A DNA stretch of 64,000 nucleotides from Streptomyces sp. TLI_146 (GTDB lineage Bacteria; Actinomycetota; Actinomycetes; Streptomycetales; Streptomycetaceae): NCBI RefSeq assembly GCF_002846415.1, contig NZ_PJMX01000002.1, positions 1 through 64,000 of the forward strand, read 5' to 3'. This document shows, one piece after another, positions 25,185 to 33,362 of the stretch. Both the position numbers and the translations under genes were made by a program. Below the pieces are notes generated by a model. That model did not search any database. It was not told where the DNA came from and was given only the letters and a program-made list of their open reading frames with translations. Within the stretch, counting starts at the first letter, position 1. Each line of letters begins with the position of its first letter.

Positions 25185-25595
25185 TCAGCTGTGGCGGGCG
25201 CCGTTGCCCGACAGGATCGGGATGTTGTCCAGGATGTGCGAGAGCGGCTCGTCGCCCTTGGCCTGGGTCGAGTTCTCGGTGCACTGCTGGGTCTGCTGCG
25301 AGGACAGGATCGGGATGTCCTGCACGCCGATGTTGAGCAGGCCGATGAGGGACTGGAGGTTGGCCTTCGCGGGCAGGGCGATACACGGCTTGTTGAAGGA
25401 GCCCTGGATGAGCGCGATCTGCGGGCTCATGTCGCCGTAGGTGGCGGAGTTCCCGTACGCCTGCATCGCGTTGTTCCCGCTGAACGTGGTGGTGCCGTTC
25501 TCGTTCCCGATGGCCAGGGCCTGGGGCGCCGCAGCCGCGGAGACTCCGACGACGGACGCGGAAACGGCAACTGCCGCCATAGCCTTCTTGAGCAC
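25185..25595 (-). CDS. rdl: Rodlin 2
   Basis: 136 residues. The signal peptide ends at PQALAIG near residue 29. The mature part is GNENGTTTFSGNN, then YGDMSPQIALIQGSF, KPCIALPAKANLQSL, QDIPILSSQQTQQC and the end DNIPILSGNGARHS. Same strand as rodlin 1 and clearly a paralogue, with more changes in the middle (ALPAKANL versus GLLQKVQA). Structural rodlet protein. Confidence 0.93.
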   Translation of the reverse strand: MLKKAMAAVAVSASVVGVSAAAAPQALAIGNENGTTTFSGNNAMQAYGNSATYGDMSPQIALIQGSFNKPCIALPAKANLQSLIGLLNIGVQDIPILSSQQTQQCTENSTQAKGDEPLSHILDNIPILSGNGARHS

Positions 25596-25742
25596 GCTGG
25601 TCCCTTCCTCATGGATGCCCCGTCCGGAATGGATGCCCCGACCGGAGCTGTAGGAGCTGTCTGGTCAACTGACTTGTCGCGCTTTGGTTTCCCTCCCTCA
25701 CCCATACGGCCGATCGGCGGCGGGCCGTCGGGAAGAGGGAAC

Positions 25743-26150
25743 TCAACTGCGTTTCGCCGTGGACATGTTGGGGCGGCGGTGCAGATGGAGGAAGGAGAGC
25801 CGGGTGTTGGTCTCGGCGGTGCGCAGGTGGGGCGGTGTGCGGTCGCCGGGGGCGGCCGGGCCCTCGCCGAGCCCGGCGAACAGATGCCAGTCGTCGGGCG
25901 CCACCCGCCACGACAGCCGGCCCGCCGCCGTGTGCACATGCACCAGCGACCAGCCCGTACGCTCCGCGGTGACATCGCCGCCGTGCAGCCGCGCCACGTA
26001 CGAGATCAGGGCGGCGCGTTCCTGGTGCAGTGCGTCCAGTTGATGGTGCAGGGCCGCCAGGCGCTCGACCAGCCTGAGTTCCCTGTCGCTCCAGAAACCG
26101 CGGCGCCGCCGTCTGCCGGCACCCGCGTCAGCCGCGCTCGCGCGCTTCAA
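25743..26150 (-). CDS. Hypothetical coiled-coil protein between rodlins
   Basis: 135 residues from TTG 26150, chosen because AGGAGG lies 5 bases upstream. A basic N-terminus (RRRRRGFW) is followed by a helix of likely coiled coil (ELRLVERLAALHHQLDALHQ). A beta-like part with TERTGWSLVHVHTAAGRLSW ends the protein. No signal peptide. Function unknown; the place between rodlin genes may be chance. Confidence 0.5.
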   Translation of the reverse strand: MKRASAADAGAGRRRRRGFWSDRELRLVERLAALHHQLDALHQERAALISYVARLHGGDVTAERTGWSLVHVHTAAGRLSWRVAPDDWHLFAGLGEGPAAPGDRTPPHLRTAETNTRLSFLHLHRRPNMSTAKRS

Positions 26151-26344
26151 AGGACCTCCTGTTGATGAGAAACGAAACGGAATGATAAACGGCCTGCATA
26201 CGTCCGCCCCCGTGGCGCGCCGCATGGCAGCCTGAATTCCGTTCCCCACCGATCGGGTGAATGGGCGTCACTAAAACCTCACCAAGGCAGTTGATCGGAG
26301 TGCGGTAAACGCGTGAACTCCTCTCTCCAGAAAAGGAACACCCT

Positions 26345-26755
26345 GTGATCAAGAAGGTTATGGCGGCCACGGCGGTCACCGCGTCCATCCTCGGTGCCGC
26401 AGCCGCCGCCGCTCCTCAGGCCATGGCCATCGGGAACGAGAACGGCGCCACGGCGTACAGCGGGAACGACGCGAAGCAGGCCTACGGCAACCAGAAGACT
26501 GAGGGCGACATGAGCCCCCAGCTCAGCCTGGTCCAGGGCTCGCTGAACAAGCCGTGCATCGGCCTGGCGCAGAAGCTGCAGGCGCAGTCGATCCTTGCCC
26601 TGATCAACGTCGGCGTGCAGGACATCCCGATCCTGTCGGCCCAGCAGAACCAGCAGTGCACCGAGAACTCGACCCAGGCCAAGAAGGACGAGCCGCTCTC
26701 GCACATCCTGGACAACATCCCGGTTCTGTCGGGCAACGGCGCCAACGGCAGCTGA
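26345..26755 (+). CDS. rdl: Rodlin 3
   Basis: 136 residues from GTG 26345. Signal peptide to PQAMAIG near residue 29. The mature part has GNENGATAYSGND, YGNQKTEGDMSPQLS, KPCIGLAQKLQAQS, QDIPILSAQQNQQC and the end DNIPVLSGNGANGS. The only rodlin on the plus strand, divergent from the other two. Faces the chaplin pair that follows. Confidence 0.93.
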   Translation: MIKKVMAATAVTASILGAAAAAAPQAMAIGNENGATAYSGNDAKQAYGNQKTEGDMSPQLSLVQGSLNKPCIGLAQKLQAQSILALINVGVQDIPILSAQQNQQCTENSTQAKKDEPLSHILDNIPVLSGNGANGS

Positions 26756-26783
26756 AACGCGCCCGCGACTTCGCCTGAGTGAC

Positions 26784-26822
26784 GGCTGTCGGCACCTCCG
26801 TTTTTCCGAGGTGCCGACAGCC
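26784..26822. terminator. Terminator of rodlin gene 3
   Basis: GGCTGTCGGCACCTC and GAGGTGCCGACAGCC form a perfect 15-bp stem with a T-rich loop, 29 bases after the stop. Nearly the same stem ends rodlin 1. Confidence 0.8.
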
Positions 26823-27004
26823 TCATTTCTTTGTGGTGCCGTGCTACGGGCGGGGCGGCTGCCAAGAGAGTGAATATACGGCGTACGCCTCCTGGCCGGT
26901 TTCCTTTACCCCGCGCAATCGTTACCAATTCGTCAGCGGTGCCTCTCCTGTGCGCCGCGCGCAACAATTCGTTGCGCGGCCTTTCTCAAAGGAAAGAGAA
27001 ACAA

Positions 27005-27238
27005 GTGAAGTACATGAAGACCGCCACTGTCCTGGCCGGCCTCGTCATGGCCGCGGGTGCGGCCACCCCGGCCCTCGCCGACGCCGGTGCCCACGGTGAC
27101 GCTGTCGGCTCCCCGGGTGTCCTGTCGGGCAACGTCATCCAGGTCCCGGTCCACGTGCCGGTGAACGTGTGCGGCAACTCCATCAACATCATCGCGCTGC
27201 TGAACCCCGCGTTCGGCAACGTGTGCAAGAACGACTGA
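27005..27238 (+). CDS. chp: Short chaplin (chpD-like position)
   Basis: 77 residues from GTG 27005, with GGAAAG upstream. Signal peptide to PALADAG near residue 27. One chaplin domain: GSPGVLSGNVIQVPVHVPVN, then VCGNSINIIALLNPAFGNVC, with the two Cys of the disulfide-bearing class. Secreted amyloid-forming surfactant that makes aerial hyphae hydrophobic. Followed 115 bases later by the long chaplin. Confidence 0.93.
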   Translation: MKYMKTATVLAGLVMAAGAATPALADAGAHGDAVGSPGVLSGNVIQVPVHVPVNVCGNSINIIALLNPAFGNVCKND

Positions 27239-27353
27239 CACCGCACCAGGGATTTCTCCCGCCGGCTTCGGGACGTGCGGCGGCATATCCCGGAGCCGGC
27301 TCCCGAACCGAGAGCGCGAGCAGACCGTGAGCCCCCAGGAAGGCAGCACCGCA

Positions 27354-28787
27354 TTGCGACAGGTCATCAAAAAGACGCTGTTCACCGCCATGGCGGCGTC
27401 CAGTGTTCTCTCCATGAGCGGCGCCTGCGCTCACGCGGCGGATGCGAATTCCGAAACCGGTGATTCCCCGGGCGTCCTGTCCGGCAACTCCATTCAGGCC
27501 CCGCTGGACGTTCCGGTGAACGCCTGTGGCAATACGGTCGACCCGGTGGCCGCGCTCAACCCGTCGTTCGGCAACACCTGTTCGCACGGGGAGCGGGACG
27601 ACGAGCGTGCGCACGAGCGGTACGAGCGGTATGAGGGGCGCGACTCGTACGACGACGAGGACGACGCGTACCGCGGGCGCGGCGGGGGTCACGACTACGG
27701 GCGTGGTGACGGCTACGAGCGGCGCCACGAGTACGGCGGTTACGGCGACGACCGCGACCGCGAGGGCTCGTACGGACGTGAGCACGGACGCGGTTACGGC
27801 GACGAGTACGGGGACGAGTACGGCGGTCGGGACGACTACCGCCGGGACGAGCACCGCCACGGGGAGCACCGCCACGGCGGTTCCTCCGGCAGCCACGCCG
27901 TGGCGCACGGCTCGCCGGGTGTGCTGTCCGGCAACGCGGTCCAGGCCCCGGTCAAGGCGCCGGTGAACCTGTGCGGCAACACGGTCAACATCATCGCGCT
28001 GCTGAACCCCGCGTTCGGCAGCGAGTGCGCGACCAAGGAGGGTGGCGGCCCGCGCCACGCCCGGCCGCACGCCCGCCCGCCGCACGTCACGCACCGCGCG
28101 CACCCGCCCGTGCCGGTGGCCCCGCGTCCGGTGACGCCCGCGCCCGAGGCGAAGCCGCCCGTACCGCACACGCCGGTGGTCCACGCGCCGAAGCCGCACC
28201 ACCCGGCGCCCCACCACCCCGTGACGCACCCGCCGGTCGCGCACACCCCGGTGACGCACGCGCCCGCGCCCCAGCCGCCGGTGCACCACGTCCCGGCCGC
28301 GAAGCCGCCGGTGCACCACGAGCATGTGACGCCGCCGGTCCACCATGAGCACGCCACGCCGCCCGTGCACCACCGTCCGGCCGCACCGCAGCCCCCGGCT
28401 CCCATGCCTCCGGCCCCGCAGCCGCCCGTGGCTCAGCCCCCGGCCCCGCAGCCGCCCGTGGTCGCCCCGCCGAAGGTGACGCCGCCGGTGACGGTTCCGC
28501 CGAAGGCCGAGCGGCCGCCCGTGCAGGTGCCGCGGCAGACGCCTCCGGCGGCCAGGCCCGAGGTGCCCGCGCGGCACGTGGTGCCGCCGGTGAACCGGGC
28601 GATGCCGCCTCAGCACGTACGTACGTACACGCCCCGGCACGCGGCCCCCGCCGCGCCGAGCCGTCCGCAGCTCGCGGCGACCGGTGGGGACGCGGACCTG
28701 CTGGGCGCGGCCGGAGCGGCCGCCGCGGCGCTCCTGATCGGTGGCGGGATCCTCTACCGCAGGGGCACGGTCGCGGCGCGCAGGTAG
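27354..28787 (+). CDS. chp: Long chaplin with two chaplin domains and sortase signal (chpA-like position)
   Basis: 477 residues from TTG 27354, chosen because LRQVIKKTLF matches the usual long-chaplin start and AGGAAGG lies upstream. Signal peptide to about residue 29. The first chaplin domain (SPGVLSGNSIQAPLDVPVNA) lies near 37-75 and the second (SPGVLSGNAVQAPVKAPVNL) near 184-222. Between them is an unusual insert of about 105 residues rich in Asp, Arg, Tyr, Gly and Glu. Then come about 210 residues of Pro/His/Val-rich wall spacer. The end is the sorting signal LAATG, a hydrophobic helix and RRG...RR, so it should be fixed to peptidoglycan by a class E sortase. Confidence 0.93.
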   Translation: MRQVIKKTLFTAMAASSVLSMSGACAHAADANSETGDSPGVLSGNSIQAPLDVPVNACGNTVDPVAALNPSFGNTCSHGERDDERAHERYERYEGRDSYDDEDDAYRGRGGGHDYGRGDGYERRHEYGGYGDDRDREGSYGREHGRGYGDEYGDEYGGRDDYRRDEHRHGEHRHGGSSGSHAVAHGSPGVLSGNAVQAPVKAPVNLCGNTVNIIALLNPAFGSECATKEGGGPRHARPHARPPHVTHRAHPPVPVAPRPVTPAPEAKPPVPHTPVVHAPKPHHPAPHHPVTHPPVAHTPVTHAPAPQPPVHHVPAAKPPVHHEHVTPPVHHEHATPPVHHRPAAPQPPAPMPPAPQPPVAQPPAPQPPVVAPPKVTPPVTVPPKAERPPVQVPRQTPPAARPEVPARHVVPPVNRAMPPQHVRTYTPRHAAPAAPSRPQLAATGGDADLLGAAGAAAAALLIGGGILYRRGTVAARR

Positions 28788-28793
28788 CAGCAG

Positions 28794-28829
28794 GAGGCCG
28801 GGAGAGCCGGAGGGCGCTCTCCCGGCCTC
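28794..28829. terminator. Terminator of long chaplin gene
   Basis: GAGGCCGGGAGAGC, eight bases, GCTCTCCCGGCCTC: perfect 14-bp stem starting 6 bases after the stop codon. Confidence 0.8.
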
Positions 28830-29009
28830 GGGGGACGGTGACGTACCGTCACATCGGGGCGCTCGCCCACGGCAAGGGAGAGCCGACGGCTGGCGGACGG
28901 GCGCCGTTCACGCACCTTTCAGTGGAGCACACCGGCCGCGCCGGGCCCGCCCGCGTTCACCCGATCGGCGAGGACTTCACACGGACGGGGCCCGGAGCGG
29001 CGCGGGCCG

Positions 29010-29633
29010 TCAGCGCTGTTGTCTGCCCAGCCGTCGGTGCACACCCCTCAGCACCCGCCGCGCCGTGAACTCCGCCCCGTGCGCGGACCGTATCGCCGGG
29101 CCGAAGAACGCCGCCGTCAGCAGACCCGCGAAGAACAGCCCCGGGTGGGCGGATTCGAAGCGGGTGTCCACCCAGGGGGGTGCGTCGGGGGTGCGGCTGA
29201 GGCGGCGGCGTACCGGCATCGACAGGACGGTGACGCCGTCGGTGGCGGCGCCCGTGGGGTCGGTCAGCCGGTCGGTCAGCAGAAGGCGTACGACGGTGGG
29301 CAGGCGGCGGAACAGGGCCGGGTGCGTGGCGCCGAACCGGCTGGGGCGGGGCGCCCCGCAGGGCAACTTGCCTGCTGGGGCCGGGAGTTCGGTGAGCGGG
29401 GCGGGGCCCAGGGCCAGTACCACCGTCCGGGTGCGCATGCTCTCGCCGTCCTCGGTCACCACCTCGAAGCCGTCACGGCCGTAGGGGCGGACCGCCGTCA
29501 CCGTCCGGGCGTCCGCGGTCCGCTGGGCGCGGCGGCCGAGCAGGCGCAGGCGCAGGCCCGCCGCGGTGGCGTGGGCGGCGATCGAGCGGCCGTAGGGGCC
29601 CGCGCCGACGACGATCAGGTCGTACTCGTACAT
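29010..29633 (-). pseudogene. Truncated FAD-dependent oxidoreductase
   Basis: 207 residues. Starts with a dinucleotide-binding motif (DLIVVGAGPYGRSIAAHA) and ends with a typical flavoprotein C-terminal region (HPGLFFAGLLTAAFFGPA). The family normally has over 350 residues. Here the sequence jumps from residue 35 straight to a segment like residues 170 onward. I infer an in-frame internal deletion and a non-functional product; a short functional relative cannot be excluded. Confidence 0.55.
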
Positions 29634-29771
29634 CGCGCGCGTCTCCTCAAGGCCGTCCTGGCGATGTCCTTTCCCCGGTGCCGGTTTCGGTCACCGTGTG
29701 CGTACCCCAATAGAGGGATCAACGTACCCAACTGATTATCTTCCCGATCAGCGTAATAAGAATATTTTCCG

Positions 29772-29789
29772 ATCGGGTATATCGGGTAT
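29772..29789. promoter_or_regulatory. ATCGGGTAT tandem repeat upstream of the glycosidase
   Basis: Two adjacent copies of ATCGGGTAT, 26 bases upstream of the ATG, in an AT-rich promoter region that also has CCGATCAG nearby at about 29743. Possible regulator site. Confidence 0.35.
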
Positions 29790-29815
29790 GGGGGATCCGT
29801 CGTGGAGGAGTGGGC

Positions 29816-31192
29816 ATGCGCCAGGGGAAGCACGGCAGCGGGAAGAGCGGCGACGCCACGCGTGGCAGAGGAAAGCACCGGCGGAAAAGCCGGGCGGCCA
29901 CGGCAACCTATAAAGCGGCGTGCGCGGTTGTGGCCGCCGGGGCTCTCGTCTCCTGTCTCGCCGTCGCCCCGCCCGGACGCGATCCCGGACCCCTGGGCGG
30001 CGCCGAACCTGGCCCGAAGCACCCGTCCACCACCTGGTTCGGTGCGTTTCTGGAGTCCGACGACCGGGGTGTGGAGCGGATCGGGGAGCTGGAGAAGTGG
30101 CTGGGGGGAGCCGATCTGAGGGTGGGTCATACGTATCTGCCCGGGGAGACCTGGGGCGATATCGAGGGCCGCGCGGAGTTCCTGGGGAGCTGGGCGCGCT
30201 GGCGGCGCCAGCGCGAGGACCGGCTTTTCGTCCTCAATGTGCCGATGCAGGCCCACAATGAGGCGGGCGTTTCGGACAACGGGGTCCGCAGGCTGCTGCG
30301 GCAGGGCCAGGAAGGCCGTTTCGACGAGCATTTCAGGAAACTCGCCGAACGGCTGGTCGCGCTGAATATCCCGGACACGGTCGTCGTGCTCGGCTGGGAG
30401 ATGAACGGCACCACGTACACCCATCGCTGCGGGCCGGACCCGGAGGCCTGGAAGGCGTACTGGCGGCGTGCCGTCGCCGCGATGCGGTCGGTGCCCGGCC
30501 AGAAGTTCCGGTTCGATTTCGCGCCGAGCCGGGGGCGGGACGCCGTGCCGTGGACGGAGTGCTATCCCGGTGACGACGTCGTGGACGTCATCGGCATGGA
30601 CTCCTACGACCAGCCGCCGGGCCAGAGTTTCGACGAAGAGGTCAAGGAGCCGTACGGCCTGCAGCAGCACGTGGACTTCGCCGCCGCGCACAAGAAGGAG
30701 ATCTCCTATCCGGAGTGGGGTCTTTTCCGTAACGGCGACAACCCGGAATACATGCGGCGCATGCTCGAGTGGATGGACGCGCACAAGCCGCTCTACAACA
30801 CCATCACGGATTACTGCCCGCACGGGGTGTGGCAGTGCGGGGCCAATCCGCAGGCGGCGCGGGTGTACCGGTCGGTGCTGTTCGGCCGTACGGATCCGGC
30901 GCCGGTGCCGACGCCCGTGCCGACGCCGAAGCCGCCGGTGGTGCCGCCCGTAACTCCTCCGGTCACTCCGCCGGTGACACCGCCCGTGGTGCCGCCGGTC
31001 ACTCCGCCCGTCACCCCGCCCGCGCCGACCCCGGCCGTGCCCCCAGCCGTGCCCCCGGTGAAGCCGCCGACCAACCCGCAGCCCACACAACCCCCGGCCA
31101 ACTGCCGGCCCATGGACCTGGGTCCGTGGATCGAGTACTGGCTCGGCGGCAAGCTCTGCCTGCGGTTCGACTGGTACTCCCGCAGCAGATGA
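29816..31192 (+). CDS. GH26-type secreted glycoside hydrolase
   Basis: 458 residues from ATG 29816 with GGAGG 7 bases upstream. A long basic N-terminus precedes one hydrophobic segment (residues 32-52), giving a signal anchor or long signal peptide. The catalytic domain includes TVVVLGWEMNGTTYTHRCG near 188-206, where the Glu is the expected acid/base. ISYPEWGLFRNG near 298-309 carries a Glu as the likely nucleophile. A repetitive Pro/Val/Thr linker (PVTPPVTPPV type) and a Cys-bearing tail follow. Probably trims or degrades a surface polysaccharide such as the one made by the operon at 33.4-43.2 kb. Confidence 0.78.
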   Translation: MRQGKHGSGKSGDATRGRGKHRRKSRAATATYKAACAVVAAGALVSCLAVAPPGRDPGPLGGAEPGPKHPSTTWFGAFLESDDRGVERIGELEKWLGGADLRVGHTYLPGETWGDIEGRAEFLGSWARWRRQREDRLFVLNVPMQAHNEAGVSDNGVRRLLRQGQEGRFDEHFRKLAERLVALNIPDTVVVLGWEMNGTTYTHRCGPDPEAWKAYWRRAVAAMRSVPGQKFRFDFAPSRGRDAVPWTECYPGDDVVDVIGMDSYDQPPGQSFDEEVKEPYGLQQHVDFAAAHKKEISYPEWGLFRNGDNPEYMRRMLEWMDAHKPLYNTITDYCPHGVWQCGANPQAARVYRSVLFGRTDPAPVPTPVPTPKPPVVPPVTPPVTPPVTPPVVPPVTPPVTPPAPTPAVPPAVPPVKPPTNPQPTQPPANCRPMDLGPWIEYWLGGKLCLRFDWYSRSR

Positions 31193-31198
31193 GCTCCC

Positions 31199-31253
31199 GC
31201 ATCCTAGGGGCCCAGCATGACCTAGCTTGCTAGGCCCCTAGGATGCTAGCATC
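31199..31253. promoter_or_regulatory. Nested palindromes upstream of the RHH gene
   Basis: GCATCCTAGGGGCC (31199-31212) pairs perfectly with GGCCCCTAGGATGC (31233-31246) over a 20-base spacer. A second perfect palindrome, GATGCTAGCATC (31242-31253), overlaps the right arm and ends 7 bases before the GTG start. Best read as operator and promoter for the RHH protein, possibly also a terminator for the glycosidase gene. Confidence 0.65.
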
Positions 31254-31260
31254 GCGTCTC

Positions 31261-31440
31261 GTGGGTGATGAGGAAGTCAAGCAATTCAACGTGTATCTGC
31301 CGATCTCGCTGATCAAGCAGGTCAAGTTCCGGGCCATCGAGTCGGGCACCTCCTTGTCGGCGCTGGTGGCCGACGCGCTGCGTGCCTACCTCGACGACGC
31401 CCACGAGACCGCACGGCAACCGACCGAGGGGGAGAGCTGA
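31261..31440 (+). CDS. Ribbon-helix-helix (CopG-type) repressor
   Basis: 59 residues from GTG 31261; an in-frame ATG at 31243 would run through the palindrome. Ribbon segment VKQFNVYLP, helices SLIKQVKFRAIESGTSLSAL and VADALRAYLD. Such proteins bind short inverted repeats as dimers and usually autoregulate. No toxin gene follows; instead a VOC protein begins 2 bases after the stop. Initiation has no clear ribosome-binding site and may be leaderless. Confidence 0.7.
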   Translation: MGDEEVKQFNVYLPISLIKQVKFRAIESGTSLSALVADALRAYLDDAHETARQPTEGES

Positions 31441-31441
31441 C

Positions 31442-31801
31442 ATGGCGACCGAGGGCAGGGCGACCGAAGGCATCGAGGCCGTTTTCCTGACGACCCACAA
31501 CTGGGGCAGGGAGGCGAAGTTCTTCCAGGCGCTCGGCTACGAGCTGGAGTTCGCGACCGACCACAACTCCGCGCTGCTGCGCAACGGGGACGGCGCGTAC
31601 GTGTTCGTCGCCGAGGTCCCCGAGGACCAGGAGCCGCAGACGCGGCTCGTGCTGAGGGTGCCCGACGCGGACGCCTTCGTCCCCGGCCCGGACCTCGAGG
31701 TGATCACGCCGTTCGAGGACACCCACTACGGGACCAGGGAGATGACCGTACGCGACCCCGACGGGCGCGTGTGGAGCCTCCAGGCTCCGGCCAAGAAGTA
31801 A
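31442..31801 (+). CDS. VOC-family (glyoxalase/bleomycin-resistance fold) protein
   Basis: 119 residues. Features: IEAVFLTTHNWGREAKFFQA, a central LLRNGDGAYVFVAEVPED, and the end MTVRDPDGRVWSLQAP, which is the usual VOC C-terminal strand. One betaalphabetabetabeta pair; acts as a dimer with a metal or drug-binding cavity. It follows the RHH gene by 1 base and precedes a methyltransferase, so the four genes 31261-33347 may form one regulated unit. Confidence 0.75.
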   Translation: MATEGRATEGIEAVFLTTHNWGREAKFFQALGYELEFATDHNSALLRNGDGAYVFVAEVPEDQEPQTRLVLRVPDADAFVPGPDLEVITPFEDTHYGTREMTVRDPDGRVWSLQAPAKK

Positions 31802-31827
31802 CCCGGCACCGCAGGAGGGGGAGCACC

Positions 31828-32697
31828 ATGAAGGACGCGACAGCGCGCGAGCAGGTCGCCGCGCCCGACAACACCGCCGTACGGACCGCCCTGTGGCGGG
31901 CGCTGCACCTGCGGGTCGACCCGGCGCCCCACATCGTCGAGGACGAGGTCGGTCTGCGGATCGCGGACCCGGGCGAGGGCTGGCGCGAGCGCCCGGACAT
32001 GGACCCGGAGCGCACCAGCGGGCTGCGCGCGGCCATCGCGGCCCGCGCCCGTTTCGTCGAGGACCTGATCGCCGAGCAGGCCGAGCAGGGCGTCACCCAG
32101 TACGTCGTGCTGGGCGCGGGTCTGGACACCTTCGCCCAGCGCAGGCCGGAGATCGCCTCCCGGCTGCGGATCTTCGAGGTGGACCAGCCGGGCCCGCAGG
32201 CCTGGAAGCGCCGGCGCCTGGCCGAACTCGGCTACGGCATACCCGAGTGGCTGCACCTGGTGCCGGTCGACTTCGAGGCGGACGAGGACTGGTGGGAGCG
32301 GTTGGCCGCCGCCGGTTTCGACCGTTCCCGGCCCGCGGTCGTCGTCTCCACCGGCGTCAGCATGTACCTCACCGAGGACGCCACCGCCGCGACCCTGCGC
32401 CGGATCGCCTCGCTCGCCCCCGGCTCGACGCTCGCCATGACGTTCCTGCTGCCGGTCGACCTCGTCGACGAGCGCGACCGCCCCGGCCTGCTGGCCAGCG
32501 AGGCGGGCGCGCGGGCCGCGGGCACGCCGTTCCTCAGCTTCTACGCCCCGCAGGACATGCTGCGCCTGGCCCGCGAGGCCGGTTTCCGCGACGCCCACCA
32601 CGTGTCGGCGGCCACCCACGCCGCACGCTACTTCGCGGGGCGCACGGACGGCCTGCGCCCGTCCAGCGGGGAGGACGTGCTGGTGGCCACGGTCTGA
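31828..32697 (+). CDS. SAM-dependent methyltransferase, LCMT-like
   Basis: 289 residues, ATG after GAGGGGGAG. SAM-binding motif I is YVVLGAGLDTFAQR near residues 92-105, with the acidic FEVDQPGPQAWKRRRL at the end of strand 2. AVVVSTGVSMYLTEDATAATL near 171-191 is characteristic of the leucine carboxyl methyltransferase / TIGR00027 group in actinobacteria. The substrate is a small molecule, unidentified. Part of the RHH-VOC-MT-GNAT group. Confidence 0.8.
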   Translation: MKDATAREQVAAPDNTAVRTALWRALHLRVDPAPHIVEDEVGLRIADPGEGWRERPDMDPERTSGLRAAIAARARFVEDLIAEQAEQGVTQYVVLGAGLDTFAQRRPEIASRLRIFEVDQPGPQAWKRRRLAELGYGIPEWLHLVPVDFEADEDWWERLAAAGFDRSRPAVVVSTGVSMYLTEDATAATLRRIASLAPGSTLAMTFLLPVDLVDERDRPGLLASEAGARAAGTPFLSFYAPQDMLRLAREAGFRDAHHVSAATHAARYFAGRTDGLRPSSGEDVLVATV

Positions 32698-32768
32698 CCG
32701 GGTACGGGCACGTGCCGCGGCCGCGAACGCGGCGAGCGGATCCTCGAAACCGTCCGGGAGGGCGCCAT

Positions 32769-33347
32769 ATGACACAGCGAGCAACGATCACCATAGAGCG
32801 CGTCGACGGGCCGGCGGCCGCGCGAGCCGAGGACGCGTTCAGGCTGGTCTACGCCGAGGCGTTCGCGGAACCGCCGTACCACGAGACCGCGGACGACGTC
32901 GCGGCCGCCTTCCGGACTTTCCGCTCCCGGACCCGCGAGGGGACCTTCCGCGCCTGTCTGGCCCGTACCGGGGACGGCGAGCCGGTCGGCATGGCGTACG
33001 GCTACCCGGTCGGGCCCGACTCGGCATGGTGGGACCAGCTGACCGAGGCCGTTCCCGACGACATGCGACGCGAGGACGGGCGCCGGACGTTCGGCCTGAG
33101 GGAACTCGCCGTGCGCGGGCCGTGGCGCGGGCAGGGCGTCGCGCGCCGGCTGCACGAGACGCTGATCGACGGTCTGGAGGCCGAGCGGGTGCTGCTCAAC
33201 GTCCACCCGGGCAGCGAGGCGGCGTCGGCCGCCTACCGGGCCTGGGGGTACCGCAAGGTCGGCGAGGGGCGCCCGTGGGAGGGTGCGGACCTGCGGGACG
33301 TGATGGTGCTCGGCCTGCGCACCTCGCCCACGGGGCTGGTGGGATGA
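32769..33347 (+). CDS. GNAT-family N-acetyltransferase
   Basis: 192 residues, ATG after GGGAGGG. The acetyl-CoA site is LRELAVRGPWRGQGVARRLH near residues 116-135, followed by VLLNVHPGSEAASAAYRAWG near 143-162 as the final strand and helix. Acceptor unknown. It converges with the exopolysaccharide operon on the other strand. Confidence 0.8.
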   Translation: MTQRATITIERVDGPAAARAEDAFRLVYAEAFAEPPYHETADDVAAAFRTFRSRTREGTFRACLARTGDGEPVGMAYGYPVGPDSAWWDQLTEAVPDDMRREDGRRTFGLRELAVRGPWRGQGVARRLHETLIDGLEAERVLLNVHPGSEAASAAYRAWGYRKVGEGRPWEGADLRDVMVLGLRTSPTGLVG

Positions 33348-33362
33348 CGTACGGACGGCGGC

